Positions 18,079-26,642 of a stretch of 45,437 nt of DNA are shown in pieces. The DNA is taken from the NCBI GenBank assembly GCA_027451585.1, contig DAIDIZ010000071.1, positions 1-45,437 on the forward strand, written 5' to 3'. Each line of letters begins with the position of its first letter. The stretch's first letter is position 1. The translations under genes were made by a program, and so were the position numbers. The notes beneath the pieces are model-generated. The model searched no databases. It was not told where the DNA came from and saw only the letters and a list, made by a program, of their open reading frames with translations. The stretch is from Chlamydiota bacterium. GTDB lineage: Bacteria; Chlamydiota; Chlamydiia; Chlamydiales; SM23-39.

Positions 18079-18974
18079 TTTTCTCCGAGCAAGCCATCCA
18101 GATAGCGATCTCGATCAAAAGGGATAAAATCGTCTTCTCTCTCTCCGAGACCTACCCAAAGAATGGGGATTTTGAGCTCTTTTTGGATAGGAATCGCAAT
18201 CCCTCCCTTGGCAGAACCATCGAGTTTTGTCAATACAATGCCTGTGATCGGTGTGAACTGATGGAAGGTTCTTGCTTGGTCTATCGCGTTTTGCCCGATG
18301 GTGGCATCGATGACGAGGAGCGTTTCATGAGGAGAATCGGGAATCTGCTTTTGGCAGATCCGGCGCAGTTTGGATAGCTCATGCATCAGATCCGTTTTGT
18401 TTTGCAGACGCCCTGCCGTATCGATGAGAACCACATCGATATCTCTAGCCTTTGCTGCGGTAAGCGCATCAAAAGCAACCGCAGAAGGGTCCCCGTGGGA
18501 TTGAGCCTTGACAATGTTCACACCAATTCGTTTGCTCCAGGTTTCGAGTTGTTCCACTGCCGCAGCTCGGAACGTATCCCCCGCCGCGATGAGCACTTTT
18601 TTTCCTGCTTTGTGGTAATGAAACGCCAATTTTGCAAGTGAGGTGGTCTTCCCGCTTCCATTGACTCCCACAAATACAATGACATGAGGATGGTGATTGG
18701 GAAGAGGAGAGGGAGAGACAAAATAAATTTGCATTTGCTCTTTTAAAAACGGGAGAATTGTGCTTGGATCAGGGTTTTTGCGCATGTGAGTCCGGAGTTT
18801 CTGCACCAACTCCTCAGCGATGTAAGGCCCCACATCGGCCTCGTAGAGGAGCTGTTCTAGATGAGCGTAGGAAGACTCGTCCACCTTTTTAGAAAAGAGA
18901 GCAACGATCTTTTCTCCTAAGAGCGAACGCATTTTGCTAAATGGAGAAAAGATTTTTTTGATAAACTCAAACAT
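18072..18974 (-). CDS. ftsY: Signal recognition particle receptor FtsY
   Basis: The 300-residue GTPase receives signal recognition particle-ribosome complexes at the inner membrane. A short helical N domain (about 1-90) precedes the G domain with P-loop GVNGSGKT at 103-110, GDTFRAAAVEQL, DTAGR and TKLDGSAKGG. It lacks the long acidic A domain of E. coli FtsY, as in many bacteria. As I recall, C. trachomatis has ftsY between the M16 protease and pssA; here those genes lie 10-20 kb away. Confidence 0.95.
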   Translation of the reverse strand: MFEFIKKIFSPFSKMRSLLGEKIVALFSKKVDESSYAHLEQLLYEADVGPYIAEELVQKLRTHMRKNPDPSTILPFLKEQMQIYFVSPSPLPNHHPHVIVFVGVNGSGKTTSLAKLAFHYHKAGKKVLIAAGDTFRAAAVEQLETWSKRIGVNIVKAQSHGDPSAVAFDALTAAKARDIDVVLIDTAGRLQNKTDLMHELSKLRRICQKQIPDSPHETLLVIDATIGQNAIDQARTFHQFTPITGIVLTKLDGSAKGGIAIPIQKELKIPILWVGLGEREDDFIPFDRDRYLDGLLGENQ

Positions 18975-19074
18975 CGCTATTTACCGAAAAGAGATTCTAC
19001 CAGATAAAGAAGAGAATTGCAAAACCCCTTTCAGATCGAGTTTTGCGGATTCCCTCGAAGGACAAGGTATTACT

Positions 19075-20217
19075 ATGATTGAAATTCCCGGAAGAATTCC
19101 CATCCTCATCCACCCCTTTTTTTGGTTGCTTGCCACCTTCATTGGATGGGTCAATAGTGGAGGCAATCTCTATGGGGCCCTCATGTGGATCGGCGTCATC
19201 TTTTTCTCCGTATTGATCCATGAATATGGGCATGCCCTCACATCTTGCCTATTTAAGCAAAAAGCGAGAATACAGCTTGTCGCTCTCGGAGGCCTTACGA
19301 GTTACGAGGGACCCAAACTCAAATTTTGGCAACAATTTTTGATCGTTTTCAACGGCCCTCTTTTTGGTTTTTTTCTTTTTCTATTTGCCACTTTTTCCCT
19401 TCATACCTGGAATCTAAGTCCCCCCGTCTACCAAATTTTCAAAATCACCCAAGTGGCCAATCTCTTTTGGACCATTGTCAACCTTCTGCCGGTTCTTCCT
19501 CTTGACGGAGGACAACTCCTCCGGATCATTTTAGAAGCAAGCTTTGGGATTCGAGGATTTAAAGCCTCATTGATCTTAGGCGCTATCATTGCGACCCTTT
19601 TGGCCTTTGCCTTTCTTCTGATCCAGTTTTATTTGGCGGGAGCTCTTTTCTTTTTATTTGCTTTTCAAAGTTTTGATCTGTGGAGAAAAAGTCGTATCGC
19701 CAATGCCAAAGACCGAGACGATGATAATCGGAAACTTCTTCTGGAAGGAGAAGTCGCTTTAGCACAAGGAAAAAAGGAGAAAGCGATTCGCTGCTTTGAA
19801 CAAGTGCACCAGCAAGCAAGCGGAGGCATGCTCGCCTCATCCGCCGCCCAGTATCTTGCAATCCTTTTCATGAACGAAGGAAAACATAAAGAGGCTTATG
19901 ACCTTCTCCTTCCTATTCAAGAGACTTTAGGAGATGAGACATTGCCTCTTATGCATCAACTCGCATCTGAATATGAAAACTATCCTCTCGTTGCCAAGAT
20001 TTCGGCAACCTGTTATCAACTTTCCCCAAGTCAAGAGATGGCCCTTCGCAGCGCTAGAGCTTTTGCTCATCTCAAAGAAGCTCGGCTCTCAGGAGGGTGG
20101 CTCCAGGCCGCGTGGAAGTTCGGGAATCTTCCTTTGGAAACCATTTTAAAAGAACAAGAGTTTCTCAATCTAAAAGATTCTCCCGAATTCCAGCAATTTA
20201 TTGAAAAAATGAAATGA
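19075..20217 (+). CDS. M50-family (site-2-type) membrane metalloprotease
   Basis: The product is about 380 residues with several membrane helices in the first 220 residues. The zinc motif HEYGH is at 49-53 in one helix, and the third ligand region NLLPVLPLDGGQ lies at 136-147 (Asp144). The last 160 residues are soluble and helical, probably TPR-like. This is the short SpoIVFB-like branch rather than RseP, as no PDZ domain is seen. The upstream in-frame ATG at 18934 overlaps ftsY; 19075 fits the family's N-terminus. Its stop overlaps the lipoprotein start (ATGA). Confidence 0.87.
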   Translation: MIEIPGRIPILIHPFFWLLATFIGWVNSGGNLYGALMWIGVIFFSVLIHEYGHALTSCLFKQKARIQLVALGGLTSYEGPKLKFWQQFLIVFNGPLFGFFLFLFATFSLHTWNLSPPVYQIFKITQVANLFWTIVNLLPVLPLDGGQLLRIILEASFGIRGFKASLILGAIIATLLAFAFLLIQFYLAGALFFLFAFQSFDLWRKSRIANAKDRDDDNRKLLLEGEVALAQGKKEKAIRCFEQVHQQASGGMLASSAAQYLAILFMNEGKHKEAYDLLLPIQETLGDETLPLMHQLASEYENYPLVAKISATCYQLSPSQEMALRSARAFAHLKEARLSGGWLQAAWKFGNLPLETILKEQEFLNLKDSPEFQQFIEKMK

Positions 20218-20654
20218 TTTACCTTTTTTTATTCTGTTCCCTATTCCTCTGTTTCACCGGATGTTTTTCTTCTCGGCTCATCGATTGGGATGATGAAGTC
20301 GTTCAAGGAGGTTCTCTCACCAAGCAGAAACAAAGGGTGATTTTTCTCCAAAAAAAATTAGAGCTTGCCGAGAGAGAGGTCAAAAAAGCAGAAGCTCAGG
20401 TGGAACAACTCGAGCGCGATCTCCATGCCTCACAACTCTCTTTGATTCGCAAGCAACTAGAAATCTACGAAAAATCGCAAGGATCCCTTATTCGGAAGGA
20501 GGTACTTGAAGAAGAAGTTCCTTTTCTCAAAGAAAGAGAGATGCTTCAAAGAATGATGGAAGAGGGGCCTTCTCCCCAATCTTTTGAAGCAGAACTCGTT
20601 TTAGACCGCATTCTTCGGACGATCACAGAATCGCGAGACCTCCAAAATCTGTAA
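20214..20654 (+). CDS. Predicted coiled-coil lipoprotein
   Basis: The product is 146 residues. A hydrophobic N-terminus ends in FTGC (Cys17), a slightly weak lipobox. A long charged helix (about 38-100, strongly heptad-like) and a short helical tail follow. It is coupled to the M50 protease gene by an ATGA overlap, so it may be a partner or substrate of that protease; that is inference. No family recognised. Confidence 0.65.
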   Translation: MIYLFLFCSLFLCFTGCFSSRLIDWDDEVVQGGSLTKQKQRVIFLQKKLELAEREVKKAEAQVEQLERDLHASQLSLIRKQLEIYEKSQGSLIRKEVLEEEVPFLKEREMLQRMMEEGPSPQSFEAELVLDRILRTITESRDLQNL

Positions 20655-20658
20655 TCCT

Positions 20659-20808
20659 CTCGACTTTGTACATTTTTTGAACGAGCAGCTCCGAGAGAGG
20701 CGTTCTTTTTGCGAGTTAATGGCTGCCTAAAGAATTAGGTTTTTAAGCTGCGCGAAAATTCGGCGCTTTGGCGCGCTTAAAAATCCAATTCTTCAGGTTG
20801 TTTCGGTT
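20659..20808. repeat. Repeat A copy 3 joined to repeat B copy 2
   Basis: The left arm CTCGACTTTGTACATTTTTT + GAACG starts at 20659, but its loop is the reverse complement of the loop in copy 1 and the right arm has decayed (to about 20720). From 20725 a repeat B unit follows: CCTAAAGAATTAGG, then GCGCGAAAATTCGGCGC, and the right end AATTCTTCAGGTTGTTTCGG ending near 20808. A and B also touch at 1724-1822. No gene is seen between 20655 and 20903; the stretch 20809-20903 is AT-rich leader. Confidence 0.78.
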
Positions 20809-20903
20809 CTTTTATAATTGAGAGAGATTAAAAATAATTCTTTTGTTTTTTTTAATGTAGTTTTTCGACTAGTATTTCTGTTATATTGATTTGAGGTTTT
20901 TTT

Positions 20904-21548
20904 ATGTTGTCAATTCATGTCCCTTGTCAAGCAACGATTTTATCTAAATTGAACTGTGAAAATTTTTGCTCGGAGATCGCCGCCCTCGCAAATAAAGTGC
21001 TTGAGATCGCAATAGGCTCTATTGTTCGAAATAAAGAATTTGAGGTAGGAGCCGCGCAGATACAAGCTTTTCGAAGGATTTCTTTTTCTCCCGATTTGTT
21101 TACCCCGAAAGCGAAGACTGTTCCATTTTTCTATCTACCGAATCACCCTTTACCCCAGAATCAAAAAGCAGTTACAGTCGTTTTGAACAGAGGCCTTATT
21201 TCCTACTTCCCACATCCCTCCTTTCCACAAGTATTCTTCCGGCCAAGCGATGTAATGATGATGTCCTCTTTATTCCACATTCCCTCTGTAATAATGTCTG
21301 CACGTCGCGCATCGAAACCCCAATTTTTTCCTCTAGTCCTTCTGATAGGCGGCACTATTTTGGCTCTCTACTTCGCGACGAGATCGAAAAAGAAAGAAAG
21401 TTCTCAAGTCGAAGAGAAAGAAGATGTTAAAGAAAATGAGCTCTATTCGCTTTCGTTTGGATCCTTACCCCCTCTTCAAAATACCACCGCTTCCATGATG
21501 GCAGCCTTAGAGTGTACCCACTCCGATTCCAAAAGAGCTCGGATTTAG
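20904..21548 (+). CDS. Island protein 1: motif-bearing single-pass membrane protein
   Basis: The 214-residue product is of no family I know. It carries one copy of the island motif, PLPQNQKAVTVVLNRG (about 82-97), followed by a single membrane segment at 141-158 (FFPLVLLIGGTILALYF) and a Lys-rich stop (ATRSKKKES). The tail ends in SKRARI. The order motif - membrane segment - basic cluster is shared by the next two genes, so they form a paralogous family. The start ATG is preceded by GAGG and a T-run in an AT-rich leader. No classical signal peptide is seen; a secreted or inclusion-membrane effector is a guess. Confidence 0.6.
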   Translation: MLSIHVPCQATILSKLNCENFCSEIAALANKVLEIAIGSIVRNKEFEVGAAQIQAFRRISFSPDLFTPKAKTVPFFYLPNHPLPQNQKAVTVVLNRGLISYFPHPSFPQVFFRPSDVMMMSSLFHIPSVIMSARRASKPQFFPLVLLIGGTILALYFATRSKKKESSQVEEKEDVKENELYSLSFGSLPPLQNTTASMMAALECTHSDSKRARI

Positions 21549-21570
21549 GGATCGTAAAAAATCTCTCGTT

Positions 21571-21604
21571 GGCTAAAAAGCCGACTCTTCAGGTTGTTTG
21601 GGTG
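21571..21604. repeat. Repeat B/D-like right arm upstream of island gene 2
   Basis: GGCTAAAAAGCCGACTCTTC followed by AGGTTGTTTGGGT matches the right end of repeat B (CTTCAGGTTGTTTCGGT). The AAAAAGCCGACT part also matches element D copy 1 (13816-13827), linking the two repeat types. No left arm is visible nearby upstream. Confidence 0.6.
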
Positions 21605-21711
21605 TAAAAGTATATTTTCAATTACTGTTTGATGTAATTTATTTTTTTAATCATTCATATAATTGATCGTTTTGTTTATTATTGCTTTCGAATTTTTTAG
21701 GGTGTTTTTTT

Positions 21712-24700
21712 GTGTTTTCTACACTAATTTCTTCTAGTAGAATAGGTTTACCTATAGCGAAACATCCTGAAGAATCGATTTTTAGGTCGCGGGAAGAGAC
21801 GCTCATTTCCAGAGTAACAACTACGAAGGCCTATTCTACTGCAGTGATTGATACGATCAATAAAGTCGTAGAGATAGTAATTCGCCTATTTCTCTATATT
21901 CTTTCGTTCTTTATAACGAGATCAAAGGAACAACCCATTCAAATTCCTCAAGAGATAAAGAGACCAAGCGAACAACCCATTCAAATTCCTCAAGAGGAGG
22001 TGCCTGATGGGGAGATTCTTCTTTCGATTTTAGATCGGACTTGGCGTCTTGAGTTGGTTATCGATCAATGGGAGATTACTGAATCGAAGCGAAGCCCTTT
22101 GCTTTGTCCGTGGATACAATCATTTGATCTGTTTAGATCGTCTGAAAATCCTGACGCGCCAGTTCGGGATGAGACGTGGAGTGATCTAACGACAGTTGTC
22201 CTCCCAGAAGAAGTTGGTCATGAAGAAAGTTCCCGATTTTCTCGGTATGAGTGGGAGACATTCGTTTTACAATCTGGAATAGACACCCCGTTTTTCTTCC
22301 GATCGAAGCTGCCTTTGCCAAGAAATCAAAAAGCGCTTATTGCGGCGTCAAACCGAGCTCTCGTTCCTTCCTTGTCTCTGTTTTCGCTTTCAGAATTATT
22401 TCGCTCATGCAGTAACGCTATGCTGAGGGTTCTTTCATCGTCTCCTCGCTATGAGCGATGGATACCGACTCAAGATCCCATACCACAACCGAAGGTGGAT
22501 ACCCCGTTTTTTGTCTCATCGAAGCTGCCTTTGCCAAGAAATCAAAAAGCGCTTATTGCGGCGCCAAACCGAGCCGTTATTCCTTATTTTTCAATCCCAT
22601 CATTGGTAGAATGCTTTTTCCCATCGAGCAGTGCTTTAATGATGACACCTTCTTTTTTTCCTCTTTTGAAAGCTTCTGTAATGACCGTTAGGCAGCCCGT
22701 CCGTAGACTACCCATGAATCCCTTCGCTCTGATAGCGGGAGCCGCGTTTGCCCTGACTATTTATTCCTTAGCGAGAGCTAAAGAGAAAGAAAAAACACCA
22801 GAAATCACCGATATACCAAATCAGAAGGAGATAACGCCTGTCGTCAAGCAACCGAAGCATGTCCTTTTTTCGGCGCCGGTATTCGGGCAGCAGCCTTTAC
22901 CTTTATTTGGATCTCTTGAGATACAAAATCTTTCGATTAGAGCTCCCGGGCCCGCGATTGCGACCATCCCTTCCATCGAAGATGTTCTCATTCCTAGTTT
23001 GATACCAGCAGACGATGTTGCAGAGAATCGCTCTTCAGTAAGAGAAGAAGGAAAATTCACGGTTCCTCTTTTGCCTCGGGAATTCGAACCGCCGCCGTTA
23101 TCCCCGCGTAAGGAACAAAATCTTTCGATTGAATCTCCCCAGGCCGTGATTTCGGCCATCTCTTCCGTCGAAGATGTTCCCAATCTTTATCGTTCTTCGG
23201 CGGGGGGAACTCCTCGATGGCCAGGCTCAGCCAGATCGTTCTCAAGAGCTCCTTCAGATAGAACTCACTTAAACGCATCTTCTTCTGTGGGAGAGCGGGA
23301 GGGATGGGATAGGCACTTACATCCCACTTCCCCTTCTACAGAAATGGGGAGGTCGTTTAATCCCTCACCACGAGAAGAAAATAGGGATAAATCGCCTCAC
23401 ACACAAAGAGTGCCCAATCTACCGTTCATGAGGATTACAGAGCGTTTAGAAAACAGGCGCAATGCGATGACGCAAACAGCGTCTACCCCCATAACATCCC
23501 CAAGACCACCTCATATGACTCACCGAAATCCACTAGAAGCGGCGGCGGTATCGAGAAACTCCGTGGGCAAAGTGGCGCCGCAACCAAAACGGAGCAAGGT
23601 AAATCGAGATTTCACAAGTATAATGCAAACGATTGCTACGAAGTTTCGAGAAATGAGGAAGATAGATGCGACTCGTCAAAAAGAGAAGGGAGTTCGCTCT
23701 CGTCATCAAGAGGAGAATATAGTCAATCTTCTTTTAGATTTTCCCTCTATCAAAGACCGAGTGACAGCTAATAAGTCAGAAAAGATAGAAAAGGCTGACC
23801 TCGAAAGAGCCCTTGAGACTTATAGACAGGTCTTAGAAAAAGAGCTTCCTTGGATTGAAGAGAAGGTCGGGAAGATGGGAGAGCAAGAGAAGGTCGCCAA
23901 CAGCACGAAGCGGGAATTGGCTAACGCAATAAAGCAATTTAAAGAGCTCCGACCTAAGGATAAAGACCCAGTAGTTCCCCGCCTCTCATTAATAGATCTT
24001 CCCGGTCGAAACGTAGCTCTATCAGGACTCGCATCTTCTTTGGAAACGTATCGATCATCTATGGTCTCAATCAGATCTTCTCCTTGTGGGCCACGTAGCG
24101 GCGGGCCAGCTATACTTTCTAGTAGAGCCTCGTCCCGTTTTCCACGTCCATCTCAAGTTTCTGTAGAAACTTCCACAATTGATTTGAAGGACAATGACTC
24201 GAAAGTATCCTCTCAAGCAAAGGCTCAAACAGAGGAAAGCGTTCGGGAGCAAAAAGGCCGTTTAAGTCGAGTCGCTCTCAAGACGACCTCACGCAGCAAT
24301 AATCCAATAAATCCATTGGGAAAAATCGAGACGACGATACGACCGAATCAGAGCAAGGTGCCTCACCAGAGTAGAGATAGTGGACCGAGGCTGCCGCAAG
24401 TAGGGCCTGTTGCCAAAAAGCCTTCAAACCCACTAAAAAAAGAACTCGCGGCGACGACTCGACCGGCGCCACGTTCTGTTCTACCAAAGCCGTCGAAGAA
24501 AACGCAGCTTTCGCAACTCAATAATTATTTAGAAGAGAGAAAAAAGAAGCCACAAGGTCTTGTTTACGCAACCACCGACATACATTTCCTTTTGGATCTT
24601 CCTCAGACTCGAGAGAAAGTGGATGAATTGCCCTCAGAAGACCAAAGGAATCAACTGAGCACTCAAATCGAGAAATGCGAGGAGCAACTAGAAAAACGCC

Positions 24701-24843
24701 TTCTCCCGATTTTAAACAAGTTGAAGTCGATGCCGGGAGAACAAAGAAGCTTTGGAAATATTCCCAATAAAGAAGTGATTCTGAAAGGGGATGAATTTCT
24801 GAAGTCGCGAAAAGCGCGTAAGGAGGCGAGTCTGCCGGTCTAA
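21712..24843 (+). CDS. Island protein 2: large repeat-containing protein, likely effector
   Basis: The product is about 1043 residues if the GTG at 21712 is used; it has the same GGTG-plus-T-run leader as its neighbours, whereas a TTG at 21682 does not. Residues 60-75 are hydrophobic. DTPFF..SKLPLPRNQKALIAA occurs twice, at 191-219 and 263-291; a 45-base core (22303-22347, 22519-22563) is identical, spaced 216 bases. A single membrane segment at about 337-356 and a Lys/Glu cluster follow. Residues 370-650 are Pro/Ser/Arg-rich and disordered-looking, with a repeated QNLSI unit. Two related helical domains lie at about 660-745 and 944-1043. The codons just after the start come from a repeat B arm. 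No known family; a host-directed effector is inference. Confidence 0.62.
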   Translation: MFSTLISSSRIGLPIAKHPEESIFRSREETLISRVTTTKAYSTAVIDTINKVVEIVIRLFLYILSFFITRSKEQPIQIPQEIKRPSEQPIQIPQEEVPDGEILLSILDRTWRLELVIDQWEITESKRSPLLCPWIQSFDLFRSSENPDAPVRDETWSDLTTVVLPEEVGHEESSRFSRYEWETFVLQSGIDTPFFFRSKLPLPRNQKALIAASNRALVPSLSLFSLSELFRSCSNAMLRVLSSSPRYERWIPTQDPIPQPKVDTPFFVSSKLPLPRNQKALIAAPNRAVIPYFSIPSLVECFFPSSSALMMTPSFFPLLKASVMTVRQPVRRLPMNPFALIAGAAFALTIYSLARAKEKEKTPEITDIPNQKEITPVVKQPKHVLFSAPVFGQQPLPLFGSLEIQNLSIRAPGPAIATIPSIEDVLIPSLIPADDVAENRSSVREEGKFTVPLLPREFEPPPLSPRKEQNLSIESPQAVISAISSVEDVPNLYRSSAGGTPRWPGSARSFSRAPSDRTHLNASSSVGEREGWDRHLHPTSPSTEMGRSFNPSPREENRDKSPHTQRVPNLPFMRITERLENRRNAMTQTASTPITSPRPPHMTHRNPLEAAAVSRNSVGKVAPQPKRSKVNRDFTSIMQTIATKFREMRKIDATRQKEKGVRSRHQEENIVNLLLDFPSIKDRVTANKSEKIEKADLERALETYRQVLEKELPWIEEKVGKMGEQEKVANSTKRELANAIKQFKELRPKDKDPVVPRLSLIDLPGRNVALSGLASSLETYRSSMVSIRSSPCGPRSGGPAILSSRASSRFPRPSQVSVETSTIDLKDNDSKVSSQAKAQTEESVREQKGRLSRVALKTTSRSNNPINPLGKIETTIRPNQSKVPHQSRDSGPRLPQVGPVAKKPSNPLKKELAATTRPAPRSVLPKPSKKTQLSQLNNYLEERKKKPQGLVYATTDIHFLLDLPQTREKVDELPSEDQRNQLSTQIEKCEEQLEKRLLPILNKLKSMPGEQRSFGNIPNKEVILKGDEFLKSRKARKEASLPV
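21757..21793. repeat. Repeat B left arm inside the coding start of island gene 2
   Basis: GCGAAACATCCTGAAGAATC followed by GATTTTTAGGTCGCG matches the left arm of the full repeat B at 31784 (CCGAAACAACCTGAAGAATC, then AGTTTTTAGGCCGCG) with only a few changes. It is read in frame as about 12 codons (AKHPEESIFRSR). Confidence 0.75.
21928..21996 (+). repeat. 42-base tandem duplication in island gene 2
   Basis: The 27-base run beginning GAACAACCCATTCAAATTCC is present at 21928-21954 and again at 21970-21996, 14 codons apart. The protein repeats EQPIQIPQE. This points to recent slippage or recombination in this gene. Confidence 0.85.
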
Positions 24844-25040
24844 ATTACAAGTTCTAACATTCTGACTCTCAATTCATTAGAAAGTTCTCCCGAGTGACTT
24901 CATCGCGAAAAATGCCGAAGTTCCACGACTGCAACGATTTTGTTATTAAAAAGCGCGAAGTTTATTTGCTATTCATATAAAATTTATTTTATTTGTTTAT
25001 GTAATTTATTAATTTGTTTATAATTGGTGTACGGGGTTTT

Positions 25041-26642
25041 ATGTCATCAATTACATCCAATTGTCAAGCAAATGGTTCTGTTCTGGACAATCAATTTGTA
25101 GCGAGATCATTAGTCTATAGGGTGAGAGAGGGGGTAATAGACTTTTTTTGCTTTGCAACTTCTGCCTTTACGTTTCGAAGCGTACAAGCCGATCTTTCTG
25201 CGCGTCAGAACCAGGAAAAGCAATGCATGGACCATTCAATCGAATTGTGTTGGCCTTTGCTGAAACCTAAAGAACCTTTTTGGACTCACTTTTATCCTGA
25301 AGAACCAGATGAAGATGAGAAAAGAGGGGGAGTGAAGGAGGAGCGATCGACAGAGGAAATGTCGTTTCAGCGGCCGATGTTCTATTACGATCCCATTACG
25401 CAAAAGGAATCTCCATCCTTCAACCCCATTTTCTCGACGCCTTTACCTCTTCTTCAGCGTCATAAGGCTCTCATGGTGTTATCGAGACAGACTCCATCCT
25501 TCAGCCCCGTCTTCTCCGCGCCTCTACCTATTCCGCAGCGTGACAAGGCTCTTCTCGTGCTTAATAAACAGAAAGAAGTGTTGACTGCGACGTTCTTAGA
25601 AACCCCTCCTTTGCCGCAAAGGTGCAAAGCCCTTGTAACAACTTCGAATCGAACGATAACTCCGCCTTTTTCTCCCCTCTTAAAAGAAGGGGTAATCCCC
25701 TCTATCCAAGGTGGTCGGCTGTTCCCTCGTGCGCTAGTGGGAGGAGCGGCTTTTGCTCTGACTCTTTATTGGATGAGACCCAAGAAGGAACGAGAAAAAG
25801 AAAAAGGGGGTGATCTTTTTCCTCAGATGAAGCCAACACCCGAGAAAAAGAAGGGAAAGGCTATTCCTTTTTCCTCGACTTTGCAACCGCCTTTCTTTAC
25901 CCCCTTATGGCAGGATTTGGACCGATTTAGCAAGCTGGACGTGGCTCGGAAGGCTTCGTTGCCAATTTCCTTTCAGTTAGTAGGCCAGGTATCGACCAGG
26001 CGACCTTCTCATGCAGTTAGTCCAGAGTGGCAAAAATCGTTGACACCCTCTACTCGAGAGCAAAAGCAAGGCAACCCCATTCTTCGTCAACTCATCATCG
26101 AACTGGACTTCGATTTGGAAGAGTCTGCTGTTCGTCAAGAGTTAAAAGATCCATCGACTCCTTCTCAAGGTCAGGGTGTCGGTAACGGAGTAGCTTTGAT
26201 GACGAGAGAGGCTTCTCATGCAGCTAGTCGAGAAGGCGAAGTGTTGGCGATATCTGCTCAAGATGAGGGTGTCGGTAACGGAGTAGCTTTGATGACGAGA
26301 GAGGCTTCCGACAATCTTGCAGAAAGATCTCATCGTTTAGGCAGGCATCCCGATCCCGCTCGTCCTTTAGAACTGCGCCCAGCCATGAGAGCCTTGAGGC
26401 GAAATGGAACATTAGAAGAATTGATAAAACGCTCCATAATGCAAATGGAACAAAACATCTTCCCTCGGTATCTCGATACAAATATGCAGCATCTTTCCGA
26501 GGATCTTCCCAGGATGAAAGAATGGGCCGTGAATGACCGGGGTCGCCAAGATTTGGCACTCAAATGGGAGCGCCTTGCGAAGGAATATTTTCGTAAAAGA
26601 GGATGGACCTGGAACCATCCCCCCCTCTCCTTTAAGAATTGA
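25041..26642 (+). CDS. Island protein 3: three-copy motif, single-pass membrane protein
   Basis: The product is about 533 residues. The island motif appears three times: PLPLLQRHKALMVLSR (134-149), PLPIPQRDKALLVLNK (161-176) and PPLPQRCKALVTTSNR (189-204). A membrane segment at 229-245 (GGAAFALTLYW, very close to GAAFALTIY in island protein 2) and a Lys/Glu cluster follow. The region after 250 is low in complexity and carries GVGNGVALMTREAS twice. The last 100 residues look helical. The ATG at 25041 fits the leader pattern and the MSSITSNCQA start resembles MLSIHVPCQA of island protein 1; 25014 is less likely. The 3' end overlaps htrA on the other strand by 11 bases. Function unknown. Confidence 0.62.
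   Translation: MSSITSNCQANGSVLDNQFVARSLVYRVREGVIDFFCFATSAFTFRSVQADLSARQNQEKQCMDHSIELCWPLLKPKEPFWTHFYPEEPDEDEKRGGVKEERSTEEMSFQRPMFYYDPITQKESPSFNPIFSTPLPLLQRHKALMVLSRQTPSFSPVFSAPLPIPQRDKALLVLNKQKEVLTATFLETPPLPQRCKALVTTSNRTITPPFSPLLKEGVIPSIQGGRLFPRALVGGAAFALTLYWMRPKKEREKEKGGDLFPQMKPTPEKKKGKAIPFSSTLQPPFFTPLWQDLDRFSKLDVARKASLPISFQLVGQVSTRRPSHAVSPEWQKSLTPSTREQKQGNPILRQLIIELDFDLEESAVRQELKDPSTPSQGQGVGNGVALMTREASHAASREGEVLAISAQDEGVGNGVALMTREASDNLAERSHRLGRHPDPARPLELRPAMRALRRNGTLEELIKRSIMQMEQNIFPRYLDTNMQHLSEDLPRMKEWAVNDRGRQDLALKWERLAKEYFRKRGWTWNHPPLSFKN
26174..26308 (+). repeat. Exact 42-base direct repeat in island gene 3
   Basis: The 42 bases starting GGGTGTCGGTAACGGAGTAG at 26174-26215 are repeated without change at 26267-26308, 31 codons apart. 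Perfect identity implies a recent duplication or ongoing gene conversion. Confidence 0.9.
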
